From: Rhodospirillales bacterium
GTDB taxonomy: Bacteria > Pseudomonadota > Alphaproteobacteria > Acetobacterales > Acetobacteraceae
Assembly (NCBI GenBank): GCA_025359905.1
Contig: JANYDF010000111.1
Span: 1 to 32,051, forward strand
Direction of reading: 5' to 3'
Length of the DNA stretch: 32,051 nt
Positions within the stretch are counted from its first letter, which is position 1. Each line of letters opens with the position of its first letter. Of this stretch, positions 24,551-32,051 are shown in pieces. The notes beneath the pieces were generated by a model that searched no databases, was not told the DNA's origin, and saw only the letters and a list, made by a program, of their open reading frames with translations. A program made the translations under genes and the position numbers.

Positions 24551-25978
24551 ATGGTGTTCCGCTCTGCATTCGCGGCCGCAACGGTCTTTGCTCTGCTGTC
24601 CGGAACGGCGCTTGCCCAGCCGAAGACTTTGCAGGAAGCCCTCGCCGCCGCCTACACCAATAACCCGACGCTGCAATCCGCCCGCGCGCAGTTGCGCGCG
24701 ACCGACGAAAACGTGCCCGCCGCCCTGTCAGGTTGGCATCCGCAGGTCAGCCTGACCGGCAGCGCCGGCATTGCAGCAGGCAAGAACGACACCATCAGCA
24801 AAGGCGCCCATCTGGTGGGCAATTCGGTGGTGAATGGTAAATTCAGCACCGGCGCCTCCTCCAACCGCGACGAGTCTGCGGTGTCGCTGTCGGTGACACA
24901 ACCGCTGTATCGCGGCGGCAAGACCCGCGCATCGACAAACCGGGCCGAAAATCAGGTGCTGGCCACCCGCGCACAGTTGCTGGCCACCGAGCAGACGGTG
25001 TTCACCGATACCGTCACCGCGTATGTCAATGTGATTCAAGACGAGCAAATCCTGGCGCTGGACATCAGCAACGAACAGGTGTTGTCCAAACAGTTGCAGT
25101 CGACCAATGACCGGTTTCGCGTCGGCGAATTGACCCGCACGGACGTGGCCCAGGCCGAAGCGGCCTTGGCAGGTGCCACCGCAACGCGGCAAACCGCTGA
25201 AGGCACGCTGCAATCGGCCCGCGCCAGCTACGAGCAATTGGTCGGCGAGAAGCCAGGCAAGCTGAAAGAGCCGCAACCGCTGCAAACGCCGGTCAAGACG
25301 CTGGAAGAAGCCAAGGCGCAAGCGGCGCAGAATAACCCCAACGTGGTTGCCGCGCTGTATAGCGACTCCGTCGCCCGCGATGCGTTCGACGTGGCATACA
25401 GCGCGCTGATGCCGACGCTGAACTTGCAGGGCAGCGTATTCCGCAACGAAAACCAGGTTCAGACCGGCCTGATCCAGACCGGCGGCAGCGTGCTGGCCAA
25501 CCTGACGGTGCCGATCTACCAGGGGGGATCAGAATACGCCGCCATCCGCCAAGCGCGGCAGCAGGAAATCCAGGCGCGCAAGCAATTGGACGAACAGCGC
25601 CGCACCGCTGTGCAGCAGGCCACGACGGCGTGGGAGCAACTAACGTCGGCGCGCGCCGCCATCGCCAGCCACCGGGCGGAAATCCGCGCCAATCAGATTG
25701 CGTTGGAAGGCGTGGAGCGTGAGGCGCTGGTTGGCAGCCGCACCACACTCGATGTGTTGAACGCCGAGCAAGCGCTGCTGAACTCGCAAACCCTGCTGGT
25801 GCAGTCACTGGCCCAACTGGTGATCGCCTCGTACACCGTCAGCGCCGCCGCCGGCCGTCTGAATGCGCGCGACCTGAACCTGCAGGTTCCGTTGTACGAC
25901 GAAAAGGCCTATTATAACGCTGTTAAGAATTTGTGGATTGGGACAGGTGATTATGCGACCGATCAGCCTGGGCGTTGA
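24551..25978 (+). CDS. tolC: TolC family outer membrane protein
   Basis: A 475-residue outer-membrane channel of type I secretion and multidrug efflux. A signal peptide covers residues 1-22, with cleavage after TALA. The mature start QPKTLQEALAAAYTNNPTLQ is the standard TolC helix opening. The internal duplication of the family is visible: a second helical repeat starts near LEEAKAQAAQNNPNVVAALY, followed by NLTVPIYQGG, the counterpart of the first half's SVTQPLYRGG. ATG 24551 is preferred over the GTG at 24536 because it begins the signal peptide directly and has GAGGG at 24538-24542. It is followed after 12 bases by the popZ-like gene. No inner-membrane exporter partner is encoded next to it. 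Confidence 0.9.
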   Translation: MVFRSAFAAATVFALLSGTALAQPKTLQEALAAAYTNNPTLQSARAQLRATDENVPAALSGWHPQVSLTGSAGIAAGKNDTISKGAHLVGNSVVNGKFSTGASSNRDESAVSLSVTQPLYRGGKTRASTNRAENQVLATRAQLLATEQTVFTDTVTAYVNVIQDEQILALDISNEQVLSKQLQSTNDRFRVGELTRTDVAQAEAALAGATATRQTAEGTLQSARASYEQLVGEKPGKLKEPQPLQTPVKTLEEAKAQAAQNNPNVVAALYSDSVARDAFDVAYSALMPTLNLQGSVFRNENQVQTGLIQTGGSVLANLTVPIYQGGSEYAAIRQARQQEIQARKQLDEQRRTAVQQATTAWEQLTSARAAIASHRAEIRANQIALEGVEREALVGSRTTLDVLNAEQALLNSQTLLVQSLAQLVIASYTVSAAAGRLNARDLNLQVPLYDEKAYYNAVKNLWIGTGDYATDQPGR

Positions 25979-25990
25979 ACCTGGAAGCGC

Positions 25991-26563
25991 ATGACAACGA
26001 ATCCCCCGCAGCAAAGCGGCCCAGCCGGGGCCGACCCATCGATGGAGGATATTCTCGCCTCCATCCGGCGCATTCTGAGCGAGGACGACGGCGATAAGCC
26101 GCCGCCCGCGCTCAACAGCGGCGCACCGCAGGCGACTGAAGAACCGCGGCACGTGGCCCCCGAGGTATTTTCGCTCGATGCCTCAATGCTGGTGGACGAT
26201 CCGCAGCCCGCCGCCGTGTTGCAACGCGCCGAACCACCTCCGGCGGTCACTCTGGCACCCGCATTGCCGCCGGCACCTGCGCCGGCGGCGCCAGCCGATC
26301 CCCCATTGCGGCCAGCCAGCAGCGGTTTGATCGGCGATGCAGCCGCCTCCGCCGCCGCCTCGTCGGTCGGTTCGCTGCTTCGCACGCTGGCCTCCGAGCG
26401 CCAGCAGGTCGCGGTGTATCGCGGCGGGCCGACGCTGGAGGATTTGGTGCGCGAGGAAATGCGCCCGATTCTGAAGCAGTGGCTGGACGCGAACCTGCCG
26501 CCGATGGTTGAGCGGCTGGTACGGGCTGAAATCGAACGCGTCGTCGGCCGCGCGCTGTCCTAA
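25991..26563 (+). CDS. PopZ-like polar organising protein (DUF2497)
   Basis: A 190-residue protein with the PopZ layout. A short N-terminal helix MEDILASIRRILSEDD (18-33) corresponds to the partner-binding region. A proline- and alanine-rich acidic linker follows (about 36-130), then a C-terminal helical oligomerisation region (about 148-190) containing LEDLVREEMRPILKQWLD. PopZ forms a cytoplasmic pole-associated network that anchors the chromosome origin in Caulobacter. Its gene also lies next to valS there, which supports the assignment. GGAAG at 25983-25987 is the ribosome-binding site. Whether this homologue is polar in this organism is unknown. Confidence 0.82.
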   Translation: MTTNPPQQSGPAGADPSMEDILASIRRILSEDDGDKPPPALNSGAPQATEEPRHVAPEVFSLDASMLVDDPQPAAVLQRAEPPPAVTLAPALPPAPAPAAPADPPLRPASSGLIGDAAASAAASSVGSLLRTLASERQQVAVYRGGPTLEDLVREEMRPILKQWLDANLPPMVERLVRAEIERVVGRALS

Positions 26564-26568
26564 TCGCT

Positions 26569-26589
26569 CGGGGCCGCCCGGCGGCCCCG
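26569..26589 (+). terminator. GC-rich hairpin between popZ-like gene and valS
   Basis: CGGGGCCGC (26569-26577) pairs with GCGGCCCCG (26581-26589) over a three-base loop, six bases after the popZ-like stop. The stem is strong but no T-run follows, so termination may be partial or the hairpin may protect the upstream mRNA. Confidence 0.5.
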
Positions 26590-26639
26590 CCTCCCCTGCG
26601 TCGCTGCCGGTTCCGGCCGCCCTGATCGAGTGATTTCCC

Positions 26640-29336
26640 ATGTTGAACAAGAGCTTCTCCCCGCCGGATACCGAGGCGCGGCTTTACGCGGGCTGGGAGC
26701 AATCGGGCGCGTTCGCGGCACACCCCGAGAGCAACGCGGCGCCGTTCACCATCATGATCCCGCCGCCGAACGTCACCGGCAGCCTGCACATTGGCCACGC
26801 GCTGACGATGACGGTGCAGGACACGCTGATCCGCTGGCGGCGAATGCAAGGCCGCGACGCGCTATGGCAGCCGGGCACCGACCACGCCGGCATCGCCACA
26901 CAGATGGTGGTGGAGCGCTTGCTCGCGGCCGAAGGGATCGAGCGCAAGGCGCTAGGCCGCGACAAATTCCTCGAACGGGTCTGGCAGTGGAAAGCCGAAT
27001 CGGGCGGCACCATCACCCGCCAGTTGCGCCGCCTCGGCGCGTCGCTGGACTGGCCGCGCGAACGCTTCACCATGGACGACGGCCTGTCCGACGCGGTGCG
27101 CGAAGTGTTCGTCACGCTGCACAGCAAGGGCCTGATCTATCAGGATAAGCGGCTGGTGAACTGGGACCCCAAGTTCCAGTCGGCCATCTCCGACCTTGAG
27201 GTTGAAAGCCGCGAGATCAAGGGCAGCCTGTGGTACATCCGCTACCCGATCGACGGTGCGGCGGACCAGTTCATCACGGTGGCCACGACACGCCCGGAAA
27301 CCATGCTCGGCGATACTGCGGTGGCGGTGCACCCCGAACACCCCACGCTGGCGGCCCTGATCGGCCAGCACGTCATCCTGCCGCTGACCGGCCGCCGCAT
27401 CCCGATCATCGCCGACACCTACGCCGATCCGGAGAAAGGCACCGGCGCGGTGAAAATCACCCCGGCACATGATTTCAACGACTTCGCGGTTGGCAAGCGG
27501 CATAACCTCGCCGCCCCGTCGGTGCTGGACCGCGAAGCGCGGATCACGCTGGCCGAAATCGCGCTCGACCTTGTGGCAGTCGAGGGGCTGGCCGATCCGG
27601 CCTTCGTGCATGGCCTGAGCGGCATGGACCGCTTTGCCGCGCGCAAGGCGATTGTCGCGGAATTGGAACGCCTCGGCGTGCTGGATAAGATCGAGCCGCA
27701 CACCAATCAGGTGCCGCACGGCGACCGCTCCGGCGTGCCGATTGAGCCGTTGCTGACGGTGCAGTGGTATTGCAACGCGCACGAACTGGCCCAGCCGGCC
27801 ATCGCGGCGGTGGAGTCCGGCCGCACCAAGTTCGTGCCGCAACAATGGGAAAACACCTTCTTCGCCTGGATGCGCGACATCCAGCCGTGGTGCATCAGCC
27901 GCCAATTATGGTGGGGCCACCGCATCCCGGCCTGGTACTCGGCGGATGGTCAGGTGTTCGTCGCCCGCAGCGAGGCCGAGGCGTACGACGCCGCCCGCGC
28001 CAAGCTGGGCGCCGATGTGGTGCTCACCCAGGACGAGGACGTGCTCGACACCTGGTTCAGCTCGGCGCTGTGGCCGTTCTCCACCCTCGGCTGGCCGAAG
28101 CAAACCGCCGAGGTGGCGCGCTATTATCCCGGCGACGTGCTGGTGACCGGCTTTGACATCATCTTCTTCTGGGTCGCCCGGATGATGATGATGGGCATTC
28201 ACTTCATGGGCGAGGTGCCGTTCCGCACCGTCTACATCCATGGTCTGGTGCGCGACGAGCGCGGCCAGAAAATGAGCAAATCCAAGGGCAACGTGATCGA
28301 CCCGCTGGAACTCATCGAGAAATTCGGCACCGACGCGCTGCGCTTCACCATCGCCTCGCTGTGCGGGCCGGGGCGCGACATCAAGCTCGGCGCGTCGCGG
28401 GTGGAAAACCAGCGCAGCTTCGTCACCAAGCTGTGGAACGCCTCGCGGTTCTGCGAAATGAACGCCATTGCGCCAAACGCGGCGTTCGAGCCGTCGCAGG
28501 CCACGCTGGCGTTGACCCGCTGGATTCTGGCGGCGGCGTCCGATGCGGTCGCCGAAGCCACGGCGGCGCTGGAGGCGTATCGCTTCGACGACTACGCCGC
28601 CGCCTGTTACCGCTTCACCTGGAACAGCTACTGCGACTGGTTCCTTGAATTCGCCAAACCGGCGCTCGGCCCCAACGGCAACCCGGCCGAGGCCGAGGAA
28701 GTGCGGGCGGCGGCGGCGCATGTGCTGGGGCTGATCCTGCGGCTGCTGCATCCGGTGATGCCGTATGTCACCGAGGAATTGTGGGACGAATTCGGCTACG
28801 GCAGCGTGTGCAGCCTGATCGGCACCGCCTGGCCCGAGCCGTTCGCTGTGCCGGGGGACGCCGAGGCGCGTGCCGAACTGGACTGGGTGGTGCGCCTGAT
28901 CGGCGAAGTACGCACGGTGCGCGCCGAGATGAACGTGCCACCGTCGGTGCTGGCCCCTGTGCTGCTGAAGGACGCAGCACCGGAGTCGCTGGCGCGCGGC
29001 GGGCGCTGGATGGAGGCCATCGGCCGCATGGCCCGCGCCTCCGAATTCGGCCCGCTTTCTGGCGACGTGGCCAAAGGCAGCGCGCAGGCTGTGCTGGGCG
29101 AAGCCACCATCGTGATCCCGCTGGCCGGCTTGATCGATTTGGCCGCCGAAGCGACTCGGTTGCGCAAGGAGCGGGACAAGGCGGTCAAGGAAGTCGAAGC
29201 GGCTGAGAAGAAGCTGGGCAATGCCGACTTCATCGCCCGCGCCAAGCCTGAAGTCGTCGACGAAATCCGCGAGCGGCTGGCGGGCGCGCAGCATGAAATC
29301 GCCCGCCTGGACGCGGCGCTGGCGCGGATCGGGTAA
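26640..29336 (+). CDS. valS: Valine--tRNA ligase
   Basis: An 898-residue class I synthetase that charges tRNA-Val and edits misactivated threonine. The HIGH motif lies at 50-53 in VTGSLHIGHAL, and the KMSKS loop at 544-548 in GQKMSKSKGN. WDPKFQSAISDLEVE marks the entry to the editing domain, and the last 60 or so residues form the charged coiled-coil arm typical of ValRS, starting near LRKERDKAVKEVEAAEKKL. The length is normal, and the frame is intact from the ATG at 26640. Confidence 0.96.
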   Translation: MLNKSFSPPDTEARLYAGWEQSGAFAAHPESNAAPFTIMIPPPNVTGSLHIGHALTMTVQDTLIRWRRMQGRDALWQPGTDHAGIATQMVVERLLAAEGIERKALGRDKFLERVWQWKAESGGTITRQLRRLGASLDWPRERFTMDDGLSDAVREVFVTLHSKGLIYQDKRLVNWDPKFQSAISDLEVESREIKGSLWYIRYPIDGAADQFITVATTRPETMLGDTAVAVHPEHPTLAALIGQHVILPLTGRRIPIIADTYADPEKGTGAVKITPAHDFNDFAVGKRHNLAAPSVLDREARITLAEIALDLVAVEGLADPAFVHGLSGMDRFAARKAIVAELERLGVLDKIEPHTNQVPHGDRSGVPIEPLLTVQWYCNAHELAQPAIAAVESGRTKFVPQQWENTFFAWMRDIQPWCISRQLWWGHRIPAWYSADGQVFVARSEAEAYDAARAKLGADVVLTQDEDVLDTWFSSALWPFSTLGWPKQTAEVARYYPGDVLVTGFDIIFFWVARMMMMGIHFMGEVPFRTVYIHGLVRDERGQKMSKSKGNVIDPLELIEKFGTDALRFTIASLCGPGRDIKLGASRVENQRSFVTKLWNASRFCEMNAIAPNAAFEPSQATLALTRWILAAASDAVAEATAALEAYRFDDYAAACYRFTWNSYCDWFLEFAKPALGPNGNPAEAEEVRAAAAHVLGLILRLLHPVMPYVTEELWDEFGYGSVCSLIGTAWPEPFAVPGDAEARAELDWVVRLIGEVRTVRAEMNVPPSVLAPVLLKDAAPESLARGGRWMEAIGRMARASEFGPLSGDVAKGSAQAVLGEATIVIPLAGLIDLAAEATRLRKERDKAVKEVEAAEKKLGNADFIARAKPEVVDEIRERLAGAQHEIARLDAALARIG

Positions 29337-29356
29337 TGTCCTGCCGGTGTTGTAGT

Positions 29357-29375
29357 CCCTCCCCTTGCGGGAGGG
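29357..29375. terminator. Hairpin after valS
   Basis: CCCTCCC (29357-29363) and GGGAGGG (29369-29375) form a perfect seven-base stem with a five-base loop, 20 bases past the valS stop. There is no T-run. Elements of the form 'ctccccttgcgggag' recur between genes in many alphaproteobacterial genomes, so it may be a dispersed repeat. Confidence 0.5.
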
Positions 29376-29423
29376 CGGACAGCGCGTTAGCAGCCGCAGC
29401 ATAACTGGCCGATAGAACCACCG

Positions 29424-30284
29424 ATGACCAATCAGCTGATCCTGACGCTGTCCTGCCGTAACCGCCCCGGCATCGTCGCTGCGGTATCGACCTATTTGTT
29501 CGAAAGCGGTTGCAACATCGCCGACGCGCAGCAGTTCGACGACAGCGAATCAGGCCGCTTTTTTATGCGCGTGGTGTTCAACCCGGTGCGCGACGGCGTG
29601 GCCGTTGAGGCGCTGCGGCAGGGTTTCATGCCGATCGCCGAGAATTTCGCCATGAACTGGACGCTGCGGCCCCGCGCTGAAAAGCGCCGGGTGATACTGT
29701 TCGCTTCCAAATTCGACCATTGCCTCGCTGATCTGCTGTATCGCTGGCAGATCGGGGAAATCCCGATGGATGTGGTTGGCATCGTTTCCAACCATAAGCG
29801 CGAGGTGTACTCACATCTGGAATTCGGCGACGTGCCGTTCCACTATCTGCCGATCATGCGTGAGACCAAGATGGAGCAGGAAGCCCAGATCTGGGACCTG
29901 CTGCGCAGTACGCAGGCCGATCTGGCCGTGCTCGCCCGCTACATGCAGGTGCTCAGCGACGGGCTGGTGGCCAAGCTGTCCGGGCGCTGCATCAATATCC
30001 ACCACTCGTTCCTGCCCGGCTTCAAGGGTGCGAAGCCGTACCATCAGGCGCATGCGCGCGGCGTGAAGCTGATCGGGGCAACGGCGCACTACGTGACCGC
30101 CGATCTGGATGAAGGCCCGATCATCGAACAGGACGTGGAACGCATCAGCCACCGCGATAGCCCGGACGATCTGGTGCGAAAAGGCCGTGACATCGAACGC
30201 CGCGTGCTGGCCCGCGCGGTGCGGATGCATTTGGAAGACCGGGTAATCCTGAACGGTCACCGCACCGTGGTGTTTACCGACTGA
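29424..30284 (+). CDS. purU: Formyltetrahydrofolate deformylase
   Basis: A 286-residue enzyme that hydrolyses 10-formyl-tetrahydrofolate to formate and tetrahydrofolate, balancing one-carbon units. An N-terminal ACT domain (about 4-85, starting [18 protein letters not shown]) is followed by a formyltransferase-fold catalytic domain (about 88-286). The active-site segment [20 protein letters not shown] (191-210) and [11 protein letters not shown] (227-237) are intact. Residues 72-80 include the expected F-A-M-N-W junction. No clear ribosome-binding site precedes the ATG. The gene is monocistronic, bounded by hairpins on both sides. Confidence 0.94.
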   Translation: MTNQLILTLSCRNRPGIVAAVSTYLFESGCNIADAQQFDDSESGRFFMRVVFNPVRDGVAVEALRQGFMPIAENFAMNWTLRPRAEKRRVILFASKFDHCLADLLYRWQIGEIPMDVVGIVSNHKREVYSHLEFGDVPFHYLPIMRETKMEQEAQIWDLLRSTQADLAVLARYMQVLSDGLVAKLSGRCINIHHSFLPGFKGAKPYHQAHARGVKLIGATAHYVTADLDEGPIIEQDVERISHRDSPDDLVRKGRDIERRVLARAVRMHLEDRVILNGHRTVVFTD

Positions 30285-30291
30285 AGCGGCT

Positions 30292-30323
30292 GCCCCCTCG
30301 CCCGCCAGGCTGCGCGAGGGGGC
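30292..30323. terminator. Bidirectional hairpin between purU and the DUF1479 gene
   Basis: GCCCCCTCGC (30292-30301) pairs perfectly with GCGAGGGGGC (30314-30323), a ten-base stem with a 12-base loop. It fills most of the 45-base gap between two convergent genes and probably serves both, although T-runs are lacking. Confidence 0.65.
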
Positions 30324-30329
30324 CACCGT

Positions 30330-31568
30330 TCACCAGGGGTCAAACCCCATCTGCCTGCGGCCCATCGCCGTGAGATCGGCTTCGGTGGCGCGCCCGGCGA
30401 AATCCATCTCGTAGTCTTCGGCAGCAAAGTCCGGGCAGCTTTTTCCGGCCAGGAACGCTGCCTTCTGCCGCGGCAGGAAGGCGCGGTTCTTGGCGCAATC
30501 GGGTACGGCGCCAATATAAATCACGCTGCTGTAACCGCTGCCGCGATTTTCATCCTCGACGGCGTGCACAACATCCGGGTGCCACCACACCGTGTCGCCG
30601 GGTTGCACCTTTGGCACCGGCACCAGCGCACGCAACAAATGTGCGTGATACTCCTCGTTCATCCGCAGCGCCCGGCCCGCAGCCGCGCCGCATAGCTCGC
30701 CATCCGGCACATCGTCCTGCAATGCCCGCAGCAGCATGTAGCTCATGGCGCTCGTCATCGGGAGCAATTGCAGCGTGCCGTCGCCCGGCCCTTGCTCGGT
30801 CAGCGCGGTCCAGCCTTGGTAGGTGCGGAACACGCTGCACACCGCTGGCGACGGCACTTCGCGCGTCTCGGTCCGGCCATCGCCGTCCCAAGGATTGTGG
30901 TCGCGCCAATTGCCGGAGAACACGTGGCGATAAATGTGGTGGAAACTCGGGTCGATCCAGCGTTCTACCGAGCCGCCATCCATATGCGGCGACAGGCCGA
31001 GGGTGGCGTCACCTGGTTCGCGTTGGCGGATGCGGTCGGCATAGGCGTAGTTGCGCGCGGGATCGAAGAACTGCCGGTCGCCCTTGTGCCAAATCCATAG
31101 CCGGTTGAGCCACTCGCGCGTCAGCTCCATGCTCTCGGCTTGCCGCGCCTGGATTTGCGGGCGCGACCAATAGATGCCGTAGATCTGCGGCTTGGCGCTT
31201 TTCAGCGTGCTGAAGTATTTGTCGATGTGCCCCTTCGCCTTGGCCTTCTCGGTATAATTGTTGCTTTGCACGTAGCTCAGCAACTCCACATCCCATTCCT
31301 CGGCCTGCTCGCGGGGGAACACGCCACGGATCACCACGCAACCGTGCCGGCGGATGGCCGCCACGGACTCGAGCGGGACCTTGTCGGCCAAGATATCGTC
31401 GTAGCTGACCGACGGCACAATTGGGTCGCCGTCGGCGTAGCGCACGGCAATCTGCGCGGCTTCGACGGCCAATTCGTGCTGCATGTCGTCGAACACGCGG
31501 GTGTAGTTCGGCAATTTGCTGCGCAGTTCCGCTTTGGCGGCAGCAATGGCAGCGGCATCGGCTTGCAT
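30330..31568 (-). CDS. DUF1479 family protein (YbiU-like, putative Fe(II)-dependent oxygenase)
   Basis: A 412-residue protein of the DUF1479 / YbiU family, which has the double-stranded beta-helix fold of Fe(II)/2-oxoglutarate dioxygenases. The metal-binding facial triad is visible as His195 and Asp197 in SPHMDGG and His335 in DVVHAVE. PGDTVWWHPD (323-332) precedes the last histidine as in other dioxygenases. The substrate is unknown. ATG 31568 is preferred over the in-frame GTG at 31577 because GAGGAG then sits at a normal distance. It follows the Dabb gene on the same strand by 17 bases, and both follow an ABC-transporter ATPase, so it may act on an imported compound. Confidence 0.85.
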   Translation of the reverse strand: MQADAAAIAAAKAELRSKLPNYTRVFDDMQHELAVEAAQIAVRYADGDPIVPSVSYDDILADKVPLESVAAIRRHGCVVIRGVFPREQAEEWDVELLSYVQSNNYTEKAKAKGHIDKYFSTLKSAKPQIYGIYWSRPQIQARQAESMELTREWLNRLWIWHKGDRQFFDPARNYAYADRIRQREPGDATLGLSPHMDGGSVERWIDPSFHHIYRHVFSGNWRDHNPWDGDGRTETREVPSPAVCSVFRTYQGWTALTEQGPGDGTLQLLPMTSAMSYMLLRALQDDVPDGELCGAAAGRALRMNEEYHAHLLRALVPVPKVQPGDTVWWHPDVVHAVEDENRGSGYSSVIYIGAVPDCAKNRAFLPRQKAAFLAGKSCPDFAAEDYEMDFAGRATEADLTAMGRRQMGFDPW

Positions 31569-31585
31569 CAGAATCACTCCTCGCG

Positions 31586-31900
31586 TCAGTCAGCGGCATC
31601 CAAATCAAATACCAGAATACCGTCGAGGCCTCCCTGACAAGCGGCGACAAATTTCGCCCCGCTGGCTTGGTGGCGCGGATCGGTCTGGTAGCGCGCCAGC
31701 GCCGCCCAGTCGTCGAAATCCACCACCATGCCATGCAGATAGCCGCGCTCGATCCGCTCCGGGCTCTCGCTGCGGCCGGACATCACGCGGCGCAGGCCCG
31801 GCAGGCTGCCTTGCAGCGCGTGCACCTCGGCGAACACCGCGCCGATCTCCGCCTCGGTCACATCCGGGCGCAGGCGGAGCAGCACGATATGACGGATCAT
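31586..31900 (-). CDS. Dabb family protein (stress-responsive alpha/beta barrel)
   Basis: A 104-residue single-domain protein starting MIRHIVLLRLRPDVTEAEI, the typical Dabb opening (x-H-x-V-x-x-x-x-x-P). It also has GYLHGMVVDFDDWAALARYQ (53-72) in the middle and a C-terminal strand. Dabb proteins form dimeric ferredoxin-like barrels; some have been described as stress proteins and some as small-molecule-binding or cyclising enzymes, and no active site can be assigned here. Its start overlaps the stop of the ABC ATPase as ATGA, so it is translationally coupled to a transporter gene. Confidence 0.85.
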   Translation of the reverse strand: MIRHIVLLRLRPDVTEAEIGAVFAEVHALQGSLPGLRRVMSGRSESPERIERGYLHGMVVDFDDWAALARYQTDPRHQASGAKFVAACQGGLDGILVFDLDAAD

Positions 31901-32051
31901 TGCAAACGTTCCTGCGACTTTGGATCGAACAGCACGGCGCGGGCGAGATCGAAGGCGAAGGGGATGCGTTGTCCTGGCCGCACGTCGGCGTCGCCGCGCA
32001 TGCGGGCGATGATTTCGCGGCCGGCGGCGTGGGTGACGACGTAGGTGTCCG
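31897..32051 (-). CDS. ABC transporter ATP-binding protein, C-terminal part (MalK/UgpC-like), partial
   Basis: Only the last 50 complete codons are in the window; the gene continues beyond base 32051. The visible part includes TYVVTHAAGREIIARM and VRPGQRIPFAFDLARAVLFD, ending SQERLQ. This is the TOBE-domain tail typical of carbohydrate-importer ATPases of the MalK/UgpC group (ligand-regulation end with F-D-x-x-R-x-x-x-F-D). The nucleotide-binding domain lies outside, so the sugar class cannot be told. The stop overlaps the Dabb start as ATGA. Confidence 0.75.
   Translation of the reverse strand, partial: DTYVVTHAAGREIIARMRGDADVRPGQRIPFAFDLARAVLFDPKSQERLQ

Noticed and set aside
27906-29402. 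Open frame of 498 codons on the minus strand opposite valS.
   Set aside because: Low-complexity His/Arg/Gly-rich translation with no family features. valS on the plus strand is unambiguous.

Overview
The window is GC-rich, densely coded chromosomal DNA from an alphaproteobacterium, most likely an Acetobacteraceae or other Rhodospirillales member. This placement is inferred from gene order and protein style: trpGDC-moaC-moeA-lexA / comEC / gltX, a pcm-like gene-tolC-popZ(DUF2497)-valS run, and a LexA gene with an alphaproteobacterial GAAC-N7-GAAC SOS box. I see no insertion sequence, phage gene, CRISPR array or rRNA. One tRNA (Cys, anticodon GCA) is present. No gap between genes exceeds about 240 bases.

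Layout. 1-3.9 kb: a ligase-associated Lhr-type DEXH helicase, then a sulfotransferase with an added N-terminal domain. 4.0-8.9 kb: a tightly packed operon for a Gld-type ABC-2 exporter (ATPase, permease, GldG-like auxiliary protein, DUF4340 protein) ending in a NUDIX hydrolase. 9.0-9.6 kb: a second sulfotransferase of another family. 9.6-12.1 kb (minus strand): a divergent polysaccharide deacetylase, the periplasmic methionine sulfoxide reductase msrP, and a small unrecognised membrane protein that sits where msrQ would be expected. 12.35-18.0 kb (plus): trpG, trpD, trpC, moaC, a Uma2-family nuclease-like gene, moeA and lexA. 18.0-21.9 kb (minus): comEC and a three-gene cassette resembling E. 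coli yjfM-yjfC-yjfL (small secreted protein, glutathionylspermidine synthase-like ATP-grasp protein, DUF350 membrane protein). 22.0-23.5 kb: gltX and tRNA-Cys. 23.6-29.3 kb (plus): pcm-like methyltransferase, tolC, popZ-like gene and valS. 29.4-30.3 kb: purU, closed by a strong bidirectional hairpin. 30.3-32.05 kb (minus): the end of an ABC-transporter ATPase gene, a Dabb-domain protein and a DUF1479 (YbiU-like) putative oxygenase, apparently one operon entering from outside the window.

How the genes work together. Most of the window is housekeeping: tryptophan and molybdenum-cofactor synthesis, the SOS repressor, two aminoacyl-tRNA synthetases, folate one-carbon balance and envelope functions. 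MoaC and MoeA supply molybdopterin cofactor of the kind MsrP uses. The accessory genes are inserted between conserved blocks: Uma2 between moaC and moeA, and the Yjf-type cassette between comEC and gltX.

I found no clear-cut new defence or mobile system. The best leads are the translationally coupled small membrane partner of MsrP, the compact Yjf-type cassette with its 98-residue secreted protein, the Uma2 gene in the cofactor operon, and a 12-bp direct repeat over the predicted pcm-tolC promoter.
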